The notes under the pieces were generated by a model, which saw nothing but the letters and a program-made list of their open reading frames with translations, had not been told where the DNA came from and did not search any database. Shown one piece after another: positions 1 through 8,066 of a stretch of DNA of 64,000 nucleotides. Source of the DNA: an uncultured Alistipes sp. Lineage in GTDB: Bacteria; Bacteroidota; Bacteroidia; Bacteroidales; Rikenellaceae. The stretch lies in NCBI GenBank assembly GCA_944321945.1, contig CALUNE010000006.1, positions 1 through 64,000 on the forward strand, given 5' to 3'. The number at the start of each line of letters is the position of its first letter. Position 1 is the stretch's first letter. Position numbers and translations under genes: made by a program.

Positions 1-38
1 TACTGCGGTTATCCCGTGGGAGAGTAGGTAGCCGCCTC
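1..38 (+). rRNA. rrf: 5S ribosomal RNA, 3' end (partial)
   Basis: The first bases match the conserved 3' part of bacterial 5S rRNA: a GAGAGTAGG loop E/helix IV segment followed by the closing GCCGCC arm. The 5' two thirds lie outside the window. A strong intrinsic terminator follows at once, as expected at the end of a 16S-23S-5S operon. The exact 3' end is estimated. Confidence 0.85.
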
Positions 39-41
39 TTC

Positions 42-72
42 AAGGTCAGATCATCCGATCTGACCTTTTTTT
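42..72 (+). terminator. Intrinsic terminator of the rRNA operon
   Basis: A perfect 11-bp inverted repeat (AAGGTCAGATC / GATCTGACCTT) with a 4-nt loop is followed by a run of Ts. It lies 3 nt after the 5S 3' end and ends the rRNA transcript. Confidence 0.9.
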
Positions 73-518
73 GTGCCTCCTCACTACCCCCCCCCTCCAG
101 CATCCTGTGCGGCTCCAAGTCTTGTCGCGGTTGAAGAAGAGCGACCCGGGAAGAGTGTGTGTCGGGGACGATGATCAGGTTTTTGTATGTCCGCTTGAAG
201 TTATATTGATTCCGGAGGATTGTGATTCCAGGTAAAGGGGCGCTCTCTCGCATGAGACCGCTCTTTTTATTTTATTCCCTGATAGGACCTTCTGGCTGCT
301 GCTGGATTCATACGCAATTCCGTTTTCCGGAGGACTGCTCCGGACTGTTTTTTTGCCGGGTTTTGCCCCGTTTAGCCTCTTCTCCCGAAGATCTGATATC
401 CTCTTCCGTCACCACATTTCGAGGTCTTAATCGCCCGATTTTGCGCCCGGACGGCTTGTCCTGCGCATGGGATTCAGGTAGGATTCAGCATGCTGGTACC
501 CCTCCTGCAAAACCTTAC
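73..518. other. Gene-free spacer between the rRNA operon and nifJ
   Basis: About 450 bp between two terminators. I see no ORF with a credible start or recognisable product, no tRNA cloverleaf and no repeat array. The plus-strand frame at 222-656 runs into the nifJ terminator and coding region and has low-complexity, unrecognisable content. Confidence 0.6.
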
Positions 519-551
519 AAAAAAAGAGACCGTGGATTGTTCCACGGTCTC
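519..551 (-). terminator. Intrinsic terminator of nifJ
   Basis: Read on the minus strand, a perfect 10-bp stem (GAGACCGTGG / CCACGGTCTC) with a 6-nt loop is followed by seven Ts. It lies 34 bp after the nifJ stop codon and shields nifJ from the convergent rRNA operon. Confidence 0.9.
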
Positions 552-585
552 CGAATGTCGGATATTCCCCTTGCGGGGCCCACGA

Positions 586-3500
586 TTAGTATTCCATCTT
601 CGAGCGGCGTACGTAACCGTTGTAACGCCATTTGGCGTTCTCCTCGGCGGCCTTGAAGAGCTCCTCGGCCTCGGCCGGGAATGCCTTCTGGAGCGACGTG
701 TAGCGTACCTCCTTCATCAGGAAGTCGTGGAACTTCGTCCAGTCGGGCTCCTTCGAATCCAGCACGAACGGATTCTTACCCTCCTCTTCAAGCTGCGGGT
801 TGTAGTGCCACAGGTGCCAGTATCCGCAGGCTACGGCCTCTTTGCCGACGGTCTGCGTGCGGGCCATGCCGCCCTTGATGCCGTGGTTGATACACGGTGC
901 GTAGGCGATTACGAGCGACGGTCCGGGATAAGCCTCGGCCTCCTTCAGCACGTTGAACAACTGCTGCTGCGAGCCGCCGATCGAAACCTGTGCCACGTAG
1001 ACGTAGCCGTAGGTCATGGCCATGGCGCCCAGATCCTTCTTGCGGATCCGCTTGCCGCTCGATGCGAACTTGGCAACGGCACCCACCGGCGTAGCCTTCG
1101 ACGACTGACCGCCCGTGTTCGAGTAGACCTCTGTATCGATGACCAGGATGTTGACATCCTGACCCGAAGCCAGTACGTGGTCGACGCCGCCGTAGCCGAT
1201 ATCATAGCCCCAACCGTCGCCGCCGATGATCCACTGCGACTTCTTGATGAGCCAGTCCTTGTGTTCGAGAATCTTCTTGCAGTAGTCGCAGCCGCAGGCC
1301 TCCATCATCGGGATCAGACGGGCCGTCACCTCGGCCGACTTCGACGACGAGCCGCGGTTCTCGATCCACTCCTTCATGACGCCCTTCAGTTCGTCGGAGC
1401 ATTTCGAGCAGTTGGCGATGGCCTCTTCCATGGTCATCTGGATGCGGTCGCGGAGCTTCTCGATACCCAGGTGCATACCCAGACCGAATTCGGCGTTATC
1501 CTCGAAGAGCGAGTTGGCCCAGGCCGGACCCTTGCCTTCGGCGTTGGTGCAGTAGGGGGTCGACGGAGCCGAGCCCGAGTAGATCGACGTACAGCCCGTA
1601 GCGTTGGCGACCATCATCTTGTCACCGAAGAGCTGCGTCAGCGCCTTGATATAGGGCGTTTCGCCGCAGCCGGCGCAGGCGCCCGAGAACTCGAAGAGCG
1701 GCTGTGCGAACTGCAGGTTCTTCACCGACTTGGTCTTGTCGACGACGTTCTTGTAACCGATCTGCTTGGTCAGGTAGTCCCAGTTCTTGGCCTGCGGGAG
1801 CTGCTCCTCGAGCGGACGCATCACCAGCGCCTTGCCCTTGGCCGGGCAGACATCGACGCAGTTGCCGCAACCCGTACAGTCGAGCGGCGATACCTGCACG
1901 CGGAACTTGTAGGCCTTCGTTTCGCCCAGGCCCTGCTTCCATTCGATGCCCGAAGCGGCGGCCTCCTCGTCGGTGGCCAGGAAGGGACGGATGGCGGCGT
2001 GAGGGCAGACATACGAGCACTGGTTGCACTGGATACAGTTGGCGATCTGCCATTCGGGCACGTTCACGGCGATACCGCGCTTCTCGTAAGCGGCCGTACC
2101 GTTCTCCCACGTACCGTCCTCGCGGCCGTTGAAGGCCGAAACCGGCAGATCATCGCCCTTCAGACCGTTGATCGGCTCGACGATCTTGCGTACGAACTCC
2201 GGATACGAGGCGTGCGACGGGGTCTGGAAGCCCTTGTCCTCGATCTGGGCCCATTCGGCCGGGACGTCGATCTTGATGACCTCCTTGCCACCGGCATCGA
2301 CGGCTGCGTAGTTCATGTTGACGATATCCTCGCCCTTCTTTCCGTAGGACTTCAGGATGGCGTGCTTCATCTCCTCGACGGCCTTCTCGAACGGAATGAC
2401 GTTGGCGATCTTGAAGAAGGCCGACTGCATGATGGTGTTCGTGCGCGAACCCAGACCGAGTTCGGCGGCGATCTTCGTGGCGTTGATGATGTAGAAGTTG
2501 ATCTTGTTCTTGGCCAGATAAGCCTTCATGTGGTCGGGCAGCGTGGCGCAGGTGGTCTCGGCGTCGTGAACCGAGTTGAGCAGGAACGAGCCGCCGGGTT
2601 TCAGACCCTTCAGCACGTCATACTTGTCGACGTACGACGGAACGTGGCAGGCCACGAAGTCGGGCGTCGTCACCAGATAGGGCGACGTGATGGGTTTGTC
2701 GCCGAAGCGCAGGTGCGACGACGTGTAACCGCCGGACTTCTTCGAGTCGTAGGAGAAGTAGGCCTGGCAGTACTTGTCGGTCGAACCGCCGATGATCTTG
2801 ATCGAGTTCTTGTTGGCACCCACCGTACCGTCGGCGCCCAGACCGAAGAACAGGGCCTCGAACGTACCGGGTTTGGCCAGCGAGATCTCCTCGCCGACGG
2901 GCAGCGAACGGAACGTCACGTCGTCGACGATACCCACCGTAAACTGGTTCTTGGGCTCCGCAAGCTTCATGTTCTCGAAGACGGCCAGCATCTGGGCCGG
3001 GGTGGTGTCCTTCGACGAGAGGCCGTAGCGGCCGCCGATGATCAGGGGTTTCTCGCCGCAGGGCAGCTCCTTGCAGGTATTGAAGGCCTCGACAACGTCC
3101 ATGTAGAGCGGATCGCCGTTGGCGCCGGGCTCCTTCGTGCGGTCGAGCACGCAGACGCGTTTTACGCTCTTGGGCAGCACCTCCATGAGGTACTTCACGG
3201 CGAAGGGACGATAGAGGTGTACGGTGATCACGCCGACCTTTTCGCCCTTGGTCGAGCGCAGGTAGTCGATGGTCTCCTTGATGGTTTCGGTCACCGAACC
3301 CATGGCGATGATGATGTTTTCGGCATCCTCGGCACCGTAATATACAAAGGGTTTGTAGGTGCGGCCGGTGATCTTCGAGATCTCCTTCATGGTGTCGGCC
3401 ACCATGTCGGGCACGGCCTCGTAGAACTTGTTGGCAGCCTCACGCGTCTGGAAATAGATGTCGGGGTTCTGGGCCGTACCGCGCGTAACGGGGTGTTCGG

Positions 3501-4131
3501 GATTCAGGGCGCGGGCACGGAAGGCCTTCAGGGCGTCGCGGTCGAGCAGGGCCGTAAGCGAAGCCTCGTCGATGAGTTCGATCTTCTGGATTTCGTGCGA
3601 GGTGCGGAAACCGTCGAAGAAGTGCAGGAACGGAACACGCGACTTGATGGCAACCAGGTGGGCGACGCCGGCCAGGTCCATTACCTCCTGAACGGACGAG
3701 GTGGCCAGCATGGCGAAGCCGGTCTGACGGGTGGCCATGACATCCTGATGGTCGCCGAAGATCGACAGCGACTGGGCGGCCAGGGCGCGGGCCGAGACAT
3801 GGAAGACGCCCGGGAGCAGTTCGCCCGAGATCTTGTACATGTTGGGGATCATCAGCAGCAGGCCCTGCGACGCGGTGAAGGTCGAAGTCAGGGCACCGCT
3901 CTGCAGCGATCCGTGAACGGCTCCGGCGGCACCGGCCTCCGACTGCATTTCCACGACCTTCACGGTTTCGCCGAAGATGTTTTTACGTCCCTGAGCGGCC
4001 CATTCGTCGACGAGTTCGGCCATGGTCGACGACGGCGTGATGGGGTAGATGGCTGCGACTTCCGAGAACATGTAAGCCACATGGGCCGCAGCGTAGTTAC
4101 CATCACAGGTAATAAATTTCTTTTCTGCCAT
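586..4131 (-). CDS. nifJ: Pyruvate:ferredoxin (flavodoxin) oxidoreductase
   Basis: 1181 aa, full length for the single-chain PFOR family. It oxidises pyruvate and CoA to acetyl-CoA and CO2 and reduces ferredoxin, a central step in anaerobic fermentation. The N-terminal TPP-enzyme domain starts near YPITPSSTMAE. Two [4Fe-4S] ferredoxin motifs lie near residues 698 (CIQCNQCSYVCP) and 750 (CTGCGNCVDVCP). The proximal cluster motif CAGCGETP follows, and the TPP/Mg motif GDGWGYDIG with SNTGGQSSKATPVG lies near residue 970. The ATG at 4131 (MAEKKFITCDG) is chosen because an in-frame ATG 25 codons upstream overlaps the -7 promoter box. The gene is monocistronic, with its own promoter and terminator. 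Confidence 0.97.
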   Translation of the reverse strand: MAEKKFITCDGNYAAAHVAYMFSEVAAIYPITPSSTMAELVDEWAAQGRKNIFGETVKVVEMQSEAGAAGAVHGSLQSGALTSTFTASQGLLLMIPNMYKISGELLPGVFHVSARALAAQSLSIFGDHQDVMATRQTGFAMLATSSVQEVMDLAGVAHLVAIKSRVPFLHFFDGFRTSHEIQKIELIDEASLTALLDRDALKAFRARALNPEHPVTRGTAQNPDIYFQTREAANKFYEAVPDMVADTMKEISKITGRTYKPFVYYGAEDAENIIIAMGSVTETIKETIDYLRSTKGEKVGVITVHLYRPFAVKYLMEVLPKSVKRVCVLDRTKEPGANGDPLYMDVVEAFNTCKELPCGEKPLIIGGRYGLSSKDTTPAQMLAVFENMKLAEPKNQFTVGIVDDVTFRSLPVGEEISLAKPGTFEALFFGLGADGTVGANKNSIKIIGGSTDKYCQAYFSYDSKKSGGYTSSHLRFGDKPITSPYLVTTPDFVACHVPSYVDKYDVLKGLKPGGSFLLNSVHDAETTCATLPDHMKAYLAKNKINFYIINATKIAAELGLGSRTNTIMQSAFFKIANVIPFEKAVEEMKHAILKSYGKKGEDIVNMNYAAVDAGGKEVIKIDVPAEWAQIEDKGFQTPSHASYPEFVRKIVEPINGLKGDDLPVSAFNGREDGTWENGTAAYEKRGIAVNVPEWQIANCIQCNQCSYVCPHAAIRPFLATDEEAAASGIEWKQGLGETKAYKFRVQVSPLDCTGCGNCVDVCPAKGKALVMRPLEEQLPQAKNWDYLTKQIGYKNVVDKTKSVKNLQFAQPLFEFSGACAGCGETPYIKALTQLFGDKMMVANATGCTSIYSGSAPSTPYCTNAEGKGPAWANSLFEDNAEFGLGMHLGIEKLRDRIQMTMEEAIANCSKCSDELKGVMKEWIENRGSSSKSAEVTARLIPMMEACGCDYCKKILEHKDWLIKKSQWIIGGDGWGYDIGYGGVDHVLASGQDVNILVIDTEVYSNTGGQSSKATPVGAVAKFASSGKRIRKKDLGAMAMTYGYVYVAQVSIGGSQQQLFNVLKEAEAYPGPSLVIAYAPCINHGIKGGMARTQTVGKEAVACGYWHLWHYNPQLEEEGKNPFVLDSKEPDWTKFHDFLMKEVRYTSLQKAFPAEAEELFKAAEENAKWRYNGYVRRSKMEY

Positions 4132-4203
4132 TTCAGTTAAGATTTTGGATGATATGTGTGTTTTTTTCCTTCGTATGGCTTGACCCGGATCAATCGGGCG
4201 TTG

Positions 4204-4211
4204 CAAAGATA
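4204..4211 (-). promoter_or_regulatory. -7 box of the nifJ promoter
   Basis: On the minus strand the sequence is TATCTTTG, an exact Bacteroidetes TAnnTTTG box. It predicts a start near 4197 and a leader of about 65 nt before the nifJ ATG. No clear -33 TTG is seen at the usual distance. Confidence 0.7.
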
Positions 4212-4458
4212 CGAATTTCGGTGGAAATTCGAAGTCTATTTTTGTTCAAAATAGTGTAAATTTTTAACGTTTTCGATGTGAAAAAAATAACAGTCCGTTG
4301 TTATTCCGTTAACAGCAAACCGCCGGGAAATCACCGTGTTGCGGAATCGATTCGACGATAAGGCGTTGTTGCAGCGAGGCGTGGCACACGGGTGCGCGGA
4401 CCGTGGCGGGAACTCTCTGGACGGAATCGTGCCGCGGCATCCGATCCGGCGGCCCGAG
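4212..4458. other. Divergent regulatory region between nifJ and the M16 peptidase operon
   Basis: The nifJ-M16 spacer (4132-4494) has no gene. An AT-rich tract at 4235-4320, rare in this GC-rich DNA, lies upstream of the nifJ promoter and holds overlapping inverted repeats around 4286-4315. The rest (4320-4458) shows nothing recognisable. Confidence 0.5.
4298..4315. promoter_or_regulatory. Candidate operator palindrome (Rex-like) upstream of nifJ
   Basis: TTGTTA-N6-TAACAG has perfect 5-bp inner arms (TGTTA/TAACA) and the 18-bp layout known for Rex redox-repressor sites. It lies about 100 bp upstream of the predicted nifJ start. A second overlapping inverted repeat, AATAACA-N6-TGTTATT, spans 4286-4305. 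Assigning it to Rex is inference; another dimeric regulator is equally possible. Confidence 0.3.
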
Positions 4459-4489
4459 TTGGCCGACTGCGGCTTTTTTCGTACCTTTG
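4459..4489 (+). promoter_or_regulatory. Promoter of the M16 peptidase pair
   Basis: TTGG at 4459-4462, a 19-bp spacer and TACCTTTG at 4482-4489 match the Bacteroidetes -33/-7 pattern. The -7 box ends only 5 nt before the ATG at 4495, so the transcript probably starts at or next to the start codon. Confidence 0.75.
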
Positions 4490-4494
4490 CCGCC

Positions 4495-5733
4495 ATGATT
4501 CCTTATAATAAGACAACGCTGGCCAACGGCCTTGTGGTGGTGGTCAACCGCGACCGGGCCTCGAAACTGGCGGCCGTGAACCTGCTCTACCGGGTCGGGG
4601 CGCGCAACGAGAATCCCGAGCGCACGGGATTTGCCCATCTGTTCGAGCACCTCATGTTCCGCGGGACGCGCCAGGTGCCGAATTTCGACCTGCCTGTGCA
4701 GATGGCCTCGGGCGACAACAACGCCTTCACGAACAACGACTACACGGATTTCTACATCACCCTGCCGAAGGACAACCTCGAGACGGCGCTCTGGCTCGAG
4801 AGCGACCGCATGCAGGGACTTGCCATCACGCCCGAGAAGCTTCAGACCGAGAAGCGCGTGGTGATCGAGGAGTTCCGCCAACGCTACCTCAACCAGCCCT
4901 ACGGCGACCAGATGATGCTGCTGCGCGAACTGGCCTACCGGGTCCATCCCTACCGTTGGGCCACGATCGGACTGACGCCCGACCATATCGAACGGGCGAC
5001 GCTGGCCGATGTCGGGGCCTTCTACCGGCGGCACTACCATCCGTCGAATGCCGTGCTGTCGATCTCGGCCGATCTGGACGAGGAGCGGATGCTCGAACTG
5101 GCTGGGAAGTGGTTTGCACCGCTTGTCGATACGCCGGCCCGTGCGGATGTCATTCCGCAGGAGCCCGTGCAGACCGAAGCCCGCCGTCGGGAGGTCGAGC
5201 GCGACGTGCCGGCCACGACCGTCTCGGTGGCCTACCACATGGGGCGCCGCAGCGACCCCGACTTCCAGACGGCCGATCTGATTTCGGATCTGCTGGCCGG
5301 CGGCGATTCGGGACGTCTCTATCAGCATCTGGTCAAGGAGCGGCAGCTGCTCTCGAGCGTCAATGCCTACGTGACGGGCGACCTCGATCCGGGGTTGTTC
5401 GTCTTCACGGGGCAGTTGCTTCCGGGAGTTGCGCCCGAAGCGGTCGAAGCGGCCTTCCGCGAGGAGATCGAGGCCCTGCAGCGCGATGCCGCCACGGAGT
5501 ACGAGATCGAAAAGGTCAAGAATAAGTTCGAAGCCACGACGCTCTTCGGCGAACTCAATGTCATGAACAAGGCGATGAATCTCGGCTTCTACGAGATGCT
5601 CGGCGATCTGGCGTTCATCAACCGCGAGATCGACTGCTACCGCACCGTCACGCCCGACGACATCCGCACCTATTGCAGCCGTGTGCTGCGTTCAGAAAAC
5701 AGTTCCACGCTCATTTACCGCGCCCGAAAATGA
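4495..5733 (+). CDS. M16 family zinc peptidase, catalytic subunit
   Basis: 412 aa, about the size of one M16B (processing-peptidase-like) subunit. The inverted zinc motif HLFEH is at residues 48-52, with the downstream acidic helix EKRVVIEEFRQRY supplying the third ligand. No signal peptide is visible, so it is probably cytoplasmic or periplasm-facing by an unknown route. The stop overlaps the start of a second M16 gene (ATGA), indicating translational coupling and probably a heterodimer. The ATG at 4495 is preferred over the in-frame upstream ATG at 4336 because the promoter lies between them. Substrate unknown; oligopeptides are likely for the family. Confidence 0.9.
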   Translation: MIPYNKTTLANGLVVVVNRDRASKLAAVNLLYRVGARNENPERTGFAHLFEHLMFRGTRQVPNFDLPVQMASGDNNAFTNNDYTDFYITLPKDNLETALWLESDRMQGLAITPEKLQTEKRVVIEEFRQRYLNQPYGDQMMLLRELAYRVHPYRWATIGLTPDHIERATLADVGAFYRRHYHPSNAVLSISADLDEERMLELAGKWFAPLVDTPARADVIPQEPVQTEARRREVERDVPATTVSVAYHMGRRSDPDFQTADLISDLLAGGDSGRLYQHLVKERQLLSSVNAYVTGDLDPGLFVFTGQLLPGVAPEAVEAAFREEIEALQRDAATEYEIEKVKNKFEATTLFGELNVMNKAMNLGFYEMLGDLAFINREIDCYRTVTPDDIRTYCSRVLRSENSSTLIYRARK

Positions 5734-6998
5734 TACCACCCCGCATCACTCCGTCGGAAGTCGACGTCCAGCAGGCCGAAAAACGGATCCTTTCCAACGG
5801 CGTCGCCCTTTACACGCTGGCCTCGGAGGATTTCGAGGTGCTGCGCATCACGTTTGTCTTCCGGGCCGGATCGGCCGTGCAGACGGTGCCCTTCTCGGCA
5901 TCGGCCGCGGCGAATCTGCTCTCCGAAGGCGCCGCCGACCGCACGGCCCGCGAAATTGCCGAACAACTCGACTACTATGGCTCGTGGTTCGACGTGAACA
6001 TCGACCGCGACTATGTCTACGTGAGCTTCGCCATGCTTTCGAAATTCTTCGACCATACGCTCGAGGTGGCCGAGGCCATTCTGCTCCGCCCGACCTTCCC
6101 CGAGGAGGAGCTGCGCACCTATGCCGCCAAACGCAAGCAGCGGCTGGCGATCGACCGCACAAAGGTCGACGTCGAGGCGCGCGAGGCCTTTGCGCGGGCG
6201 CTGTTCGGGGCGCGGCATCCCTACGGCATTTCGTCCGACGAGGCTCTCTACGATTCGCTCACGCGCGAGGATGTCGTGGCGTTCTACCGGCGTTTCTATA
6301 CGGCCGAACGCTGCTTTGTGGTTTGCAGCGGCCGCATCGGTGAGCACGAACTGGAGGCCGTCGGCTCGCTGGCCGAACGTCTGCCGCACGGTGTGGCGGA
6401 GCCCGAGCCCCTCTTCCCGGAGCCCGAAACGCAACACGAGGCGTTCGTCGCACATCCCGGGGCCGTACAGGCGTCGCTGCGTCTGGGACGGCTGCTCTTT
6501 CCGCGCCAGCACCCCGATTTCGTCGGCATGCAGGTGGTGGCCACGGCGCTGGGCGGCTATTTCGGCTCGCGGCTGATGCAGAACCTCCGCGAACGCAACG
6601 GCTATACCTATGGGGTGGTGGCCGCGATGGTCAACTTCGAACGGGCGGGCTACTTTGCCGTGGCGACGCAGGTCGGTACGGACGTTGCCCGGGAGGCCCT
6701 CGAGGCGATCTACCGCGAAATCGAACGGCTCCGCACGGAGCCCATGCCCGGTGAGGAGCTCGAACTGGTCAAGAACATGATGACGGGCGAGATGATGCGG
6801 ATTCTCGATGGTCCGTTCGGCATTGCCGACGTCACGATCGAAAACATCCTCTGCGGCACGGACAATGCGGTCATCGGCGAGAATATCCGTCGTATCCGGA
6901 GCATGACCCCGGCCGACGTCCAGCGTCTGGCGCAGCGCTATCTGGCGCGCGAGGATCTGGTGACGGTCGTGGCCGGGGCCGGGAATCCCATGGCGTAG
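5730..6998 (+). CDS. M16 family peptidase, non-catalytic partner subunit
   Basis: 422 aa. It shares the M16 fold but lacks HxxEH: the equivalent region reads SASAAANLLSEGAADRTA. It keeps the C-terminal R/Y substrate-binding motif (RERNGYTYG) of non-catalytic subunits. The start overlaps the stop of the catalytic gene by 4 nt (ATGA), so the two are probably made in equal amounts and pair in one closed chamber, as in the mitochondrial processing peptidase and bacterial paired M16B proteins. A strong terminator follows 29 bp after the stop. Confidence 0.88.
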   Translation: MIPPRITPSEVDVQQAEKRILSNGVALYTLASEDFEVLRITFVFRAGSAVQTVPFSASAAANLLSEGAADRTAREIAEQLDYYGSWFDVNIDRDYVYVSFAMLSKFFDHTLEVAEAILLRPTFPEEELRTYAAKRKQRLAIDRTKVDVEAREAFARALFGARHPYGISSDEALYDSLTREDVVAFYRRFYTAERCFVVCSGRIGEHELEAVGSLAERLPHGVAEPEPLFPEPETQHEAFVAHPGAVQASLRLGRLLFPRQHPDFVGMQVVATALGGYFGSRLMQNLRERNGYTYGVVAAMVNFERAGYFAVATQVGTDVAREALEAIYREIERLRTEPMPGEELELVKNMMTGEMMRILDGPFGIADVTIENILCGTDNAVIGENIRRIRSMTPADVQRLAQRYLAREDLVTVVAGAGNPMA

Positions 6999-7026
6999 GA
7001 GGGCCCGCCGATCCTACCGAATACGG

Positions 7027-7065
7027 AACAGGCCGGAGCTTTACGGAAGCTCCGGCCTGTTTTTT
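7027..7065 (+). terminator. Intrinsic terminator of the M16 operon
   Basis: A perfect 15-bp stem (AACAGGCCGGAGCTT and its complement) with a 5-nt loop is followed by TTTTC on the plus strand. The opposite side lacks a T run, so it acts mainly on plus-strand transcripts. Confidence 0.88.
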
Positions 7066-7146
7066 CTCTTGTTCCGGTCTGTTGGTGCCTGATTCTGCCC
7101 TTTCCGGTATTGAGCCTCTTGCCCGATCCCCTCCCTCTCTTTCGGT

Positions 7147-7938
7147 TCAGGATTTCAGGTGGTCGGCCACCCAGCGGGTCAACTCGACGAATTCCCCGAC
7201 GGACAACGTTTCGGCCCGACGCGTGAAGAAGGGATGCTCCGCGCCGTCGAAGCTGCCGAATACGGCCTTCAGCGAGTTGCGCAGCATCTTGCGTCGCTGT
7301 CCGAACGACGCCTTGACGACCCGGATGAAGAGCGCTTCGTCGCAGTCGAGCCGCTCCACGCCGTTTCGGCGCATGCGGATCACGGCGCTCTTCACCTTCG
7401 GGGGCGGATTGAAGACCGTTTCGTTGACCGTGAAGAGATACTCGATGTCGTACCACGCCTGCAGCAGCACCGAGAGGATGCCGTACTCCTTCGATCCGGG
7501 CGGTTCGGCGATCCGGACGGCCACTTCGCGCTGGATCATTCCCACGCATTCGGGGATGAGGTCGCGGTTCTCCAGCACCTTGAAGAAGATCTGCGACGAG
7601 ATGTTGTAGGGGAAGTTGCCGATGATGCGCAGCCCCGCGGGGAAGCGTTCCCGCAGATCGAGCTTCAGGAAGTCTCCCTCGATCAGCCGCGGCGTGAACT
7701 CCGGGAAGTGCGCATGCAGGTATTCGACGCTTTCGGAGTCGATTTCGGCGCCCCAGACCGTCAGGTCGTCACGGCGCAGCAGGAACTGCGTCAGCACACC
7801 CATTCCGCACCCCACCTCGAGTACCGGGACGGGGGCTGCCGTCGTTCCGCCCGACAGGGCGTCGGCAATTTTGCGTGCGATGTTCAGATCGGTCAGAAAG
7901 TGCTGACCCAGGGATTTTTTGGCTCGAACTTCCGTCAT
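7147..7938 (-). CDS. ksgA: 16S rRNA (adenine1518-N6/adenine1519-N6) dimethyltransferase
   Basis: 263 aa, usual for KsgA/RsmA. It dimethylates the two adjacent adenines in the helix 45 loop late in 30S assembly, using SAM. Visible motifs are the N-terminal KKSLGQHFL, SAM motif I VLEVGCGMGVLT, and the catalytic NFPYNIS (motif IV, with Phe where many homologues have Leu). The ATG at 7938 (MTEVRAKKSLGQ) is chosen because the other in-frame start, at 7956, lies beyond the -7 box. Monocistronic. Confidence 0.96.
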   Translation of the reverse strand: MTEVRAKKSLGQHFLTDLNIARKIADALSGGTTAAPVPVLEVGCGMGVLTQFLLRRDDLTVWGAEIDSESVEYLHAHFPEFTPRLIEGDFLKLDLRERFPAGLRIIGNFPYNISSQIFFKVLENRDLIPECVGMIQREVAVRIAEPPGSKEYGILSVLLQAWYDIEYLFTVNETVFNPPPKVKSAVIRMRRNGVERLDCDEALFIRVVKASFGQRRKMLRNSLKAVFGSFDGAEHPFFTRRAETLSVGEFVELTRWVADHLKS

Positions 7939-7945
7939 ACGGCGG

Positions 7946-7953
7946 CAAAGATA
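7946..7953 (-). promoter_or_regulatory. -7 box of ksgA
   Basis: Minus-strand TATCTTTG ends 7 nt before the ksgA ATG. The predicted transcript would have almost no leader. No good -33 element is visible. Confidence 0.65.
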
Positions 7954-8066
7954 CAAAAAATATCAGAAACCGATGTCGGGCATCGTGCCGGACCGCATTG
8001 TGGTGCGCGACGCTCCGGCATTGGTCATGGCTGCCTGCCGTCATGAGGCGTACGGCCGGGTGGGGC

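Noticed and set aside
222..656. 144-codon plus-strand frame after the rRNA operon
   Set aside because: It crosses the nifJ terminator and the end of nifJ antisense, and no recognisable protein features are present.
490..4140. A 1216-codon frame antisense to nifJ
   Set aside because: Same codon-bias effect; PFOR motifs on the other strand are complete.
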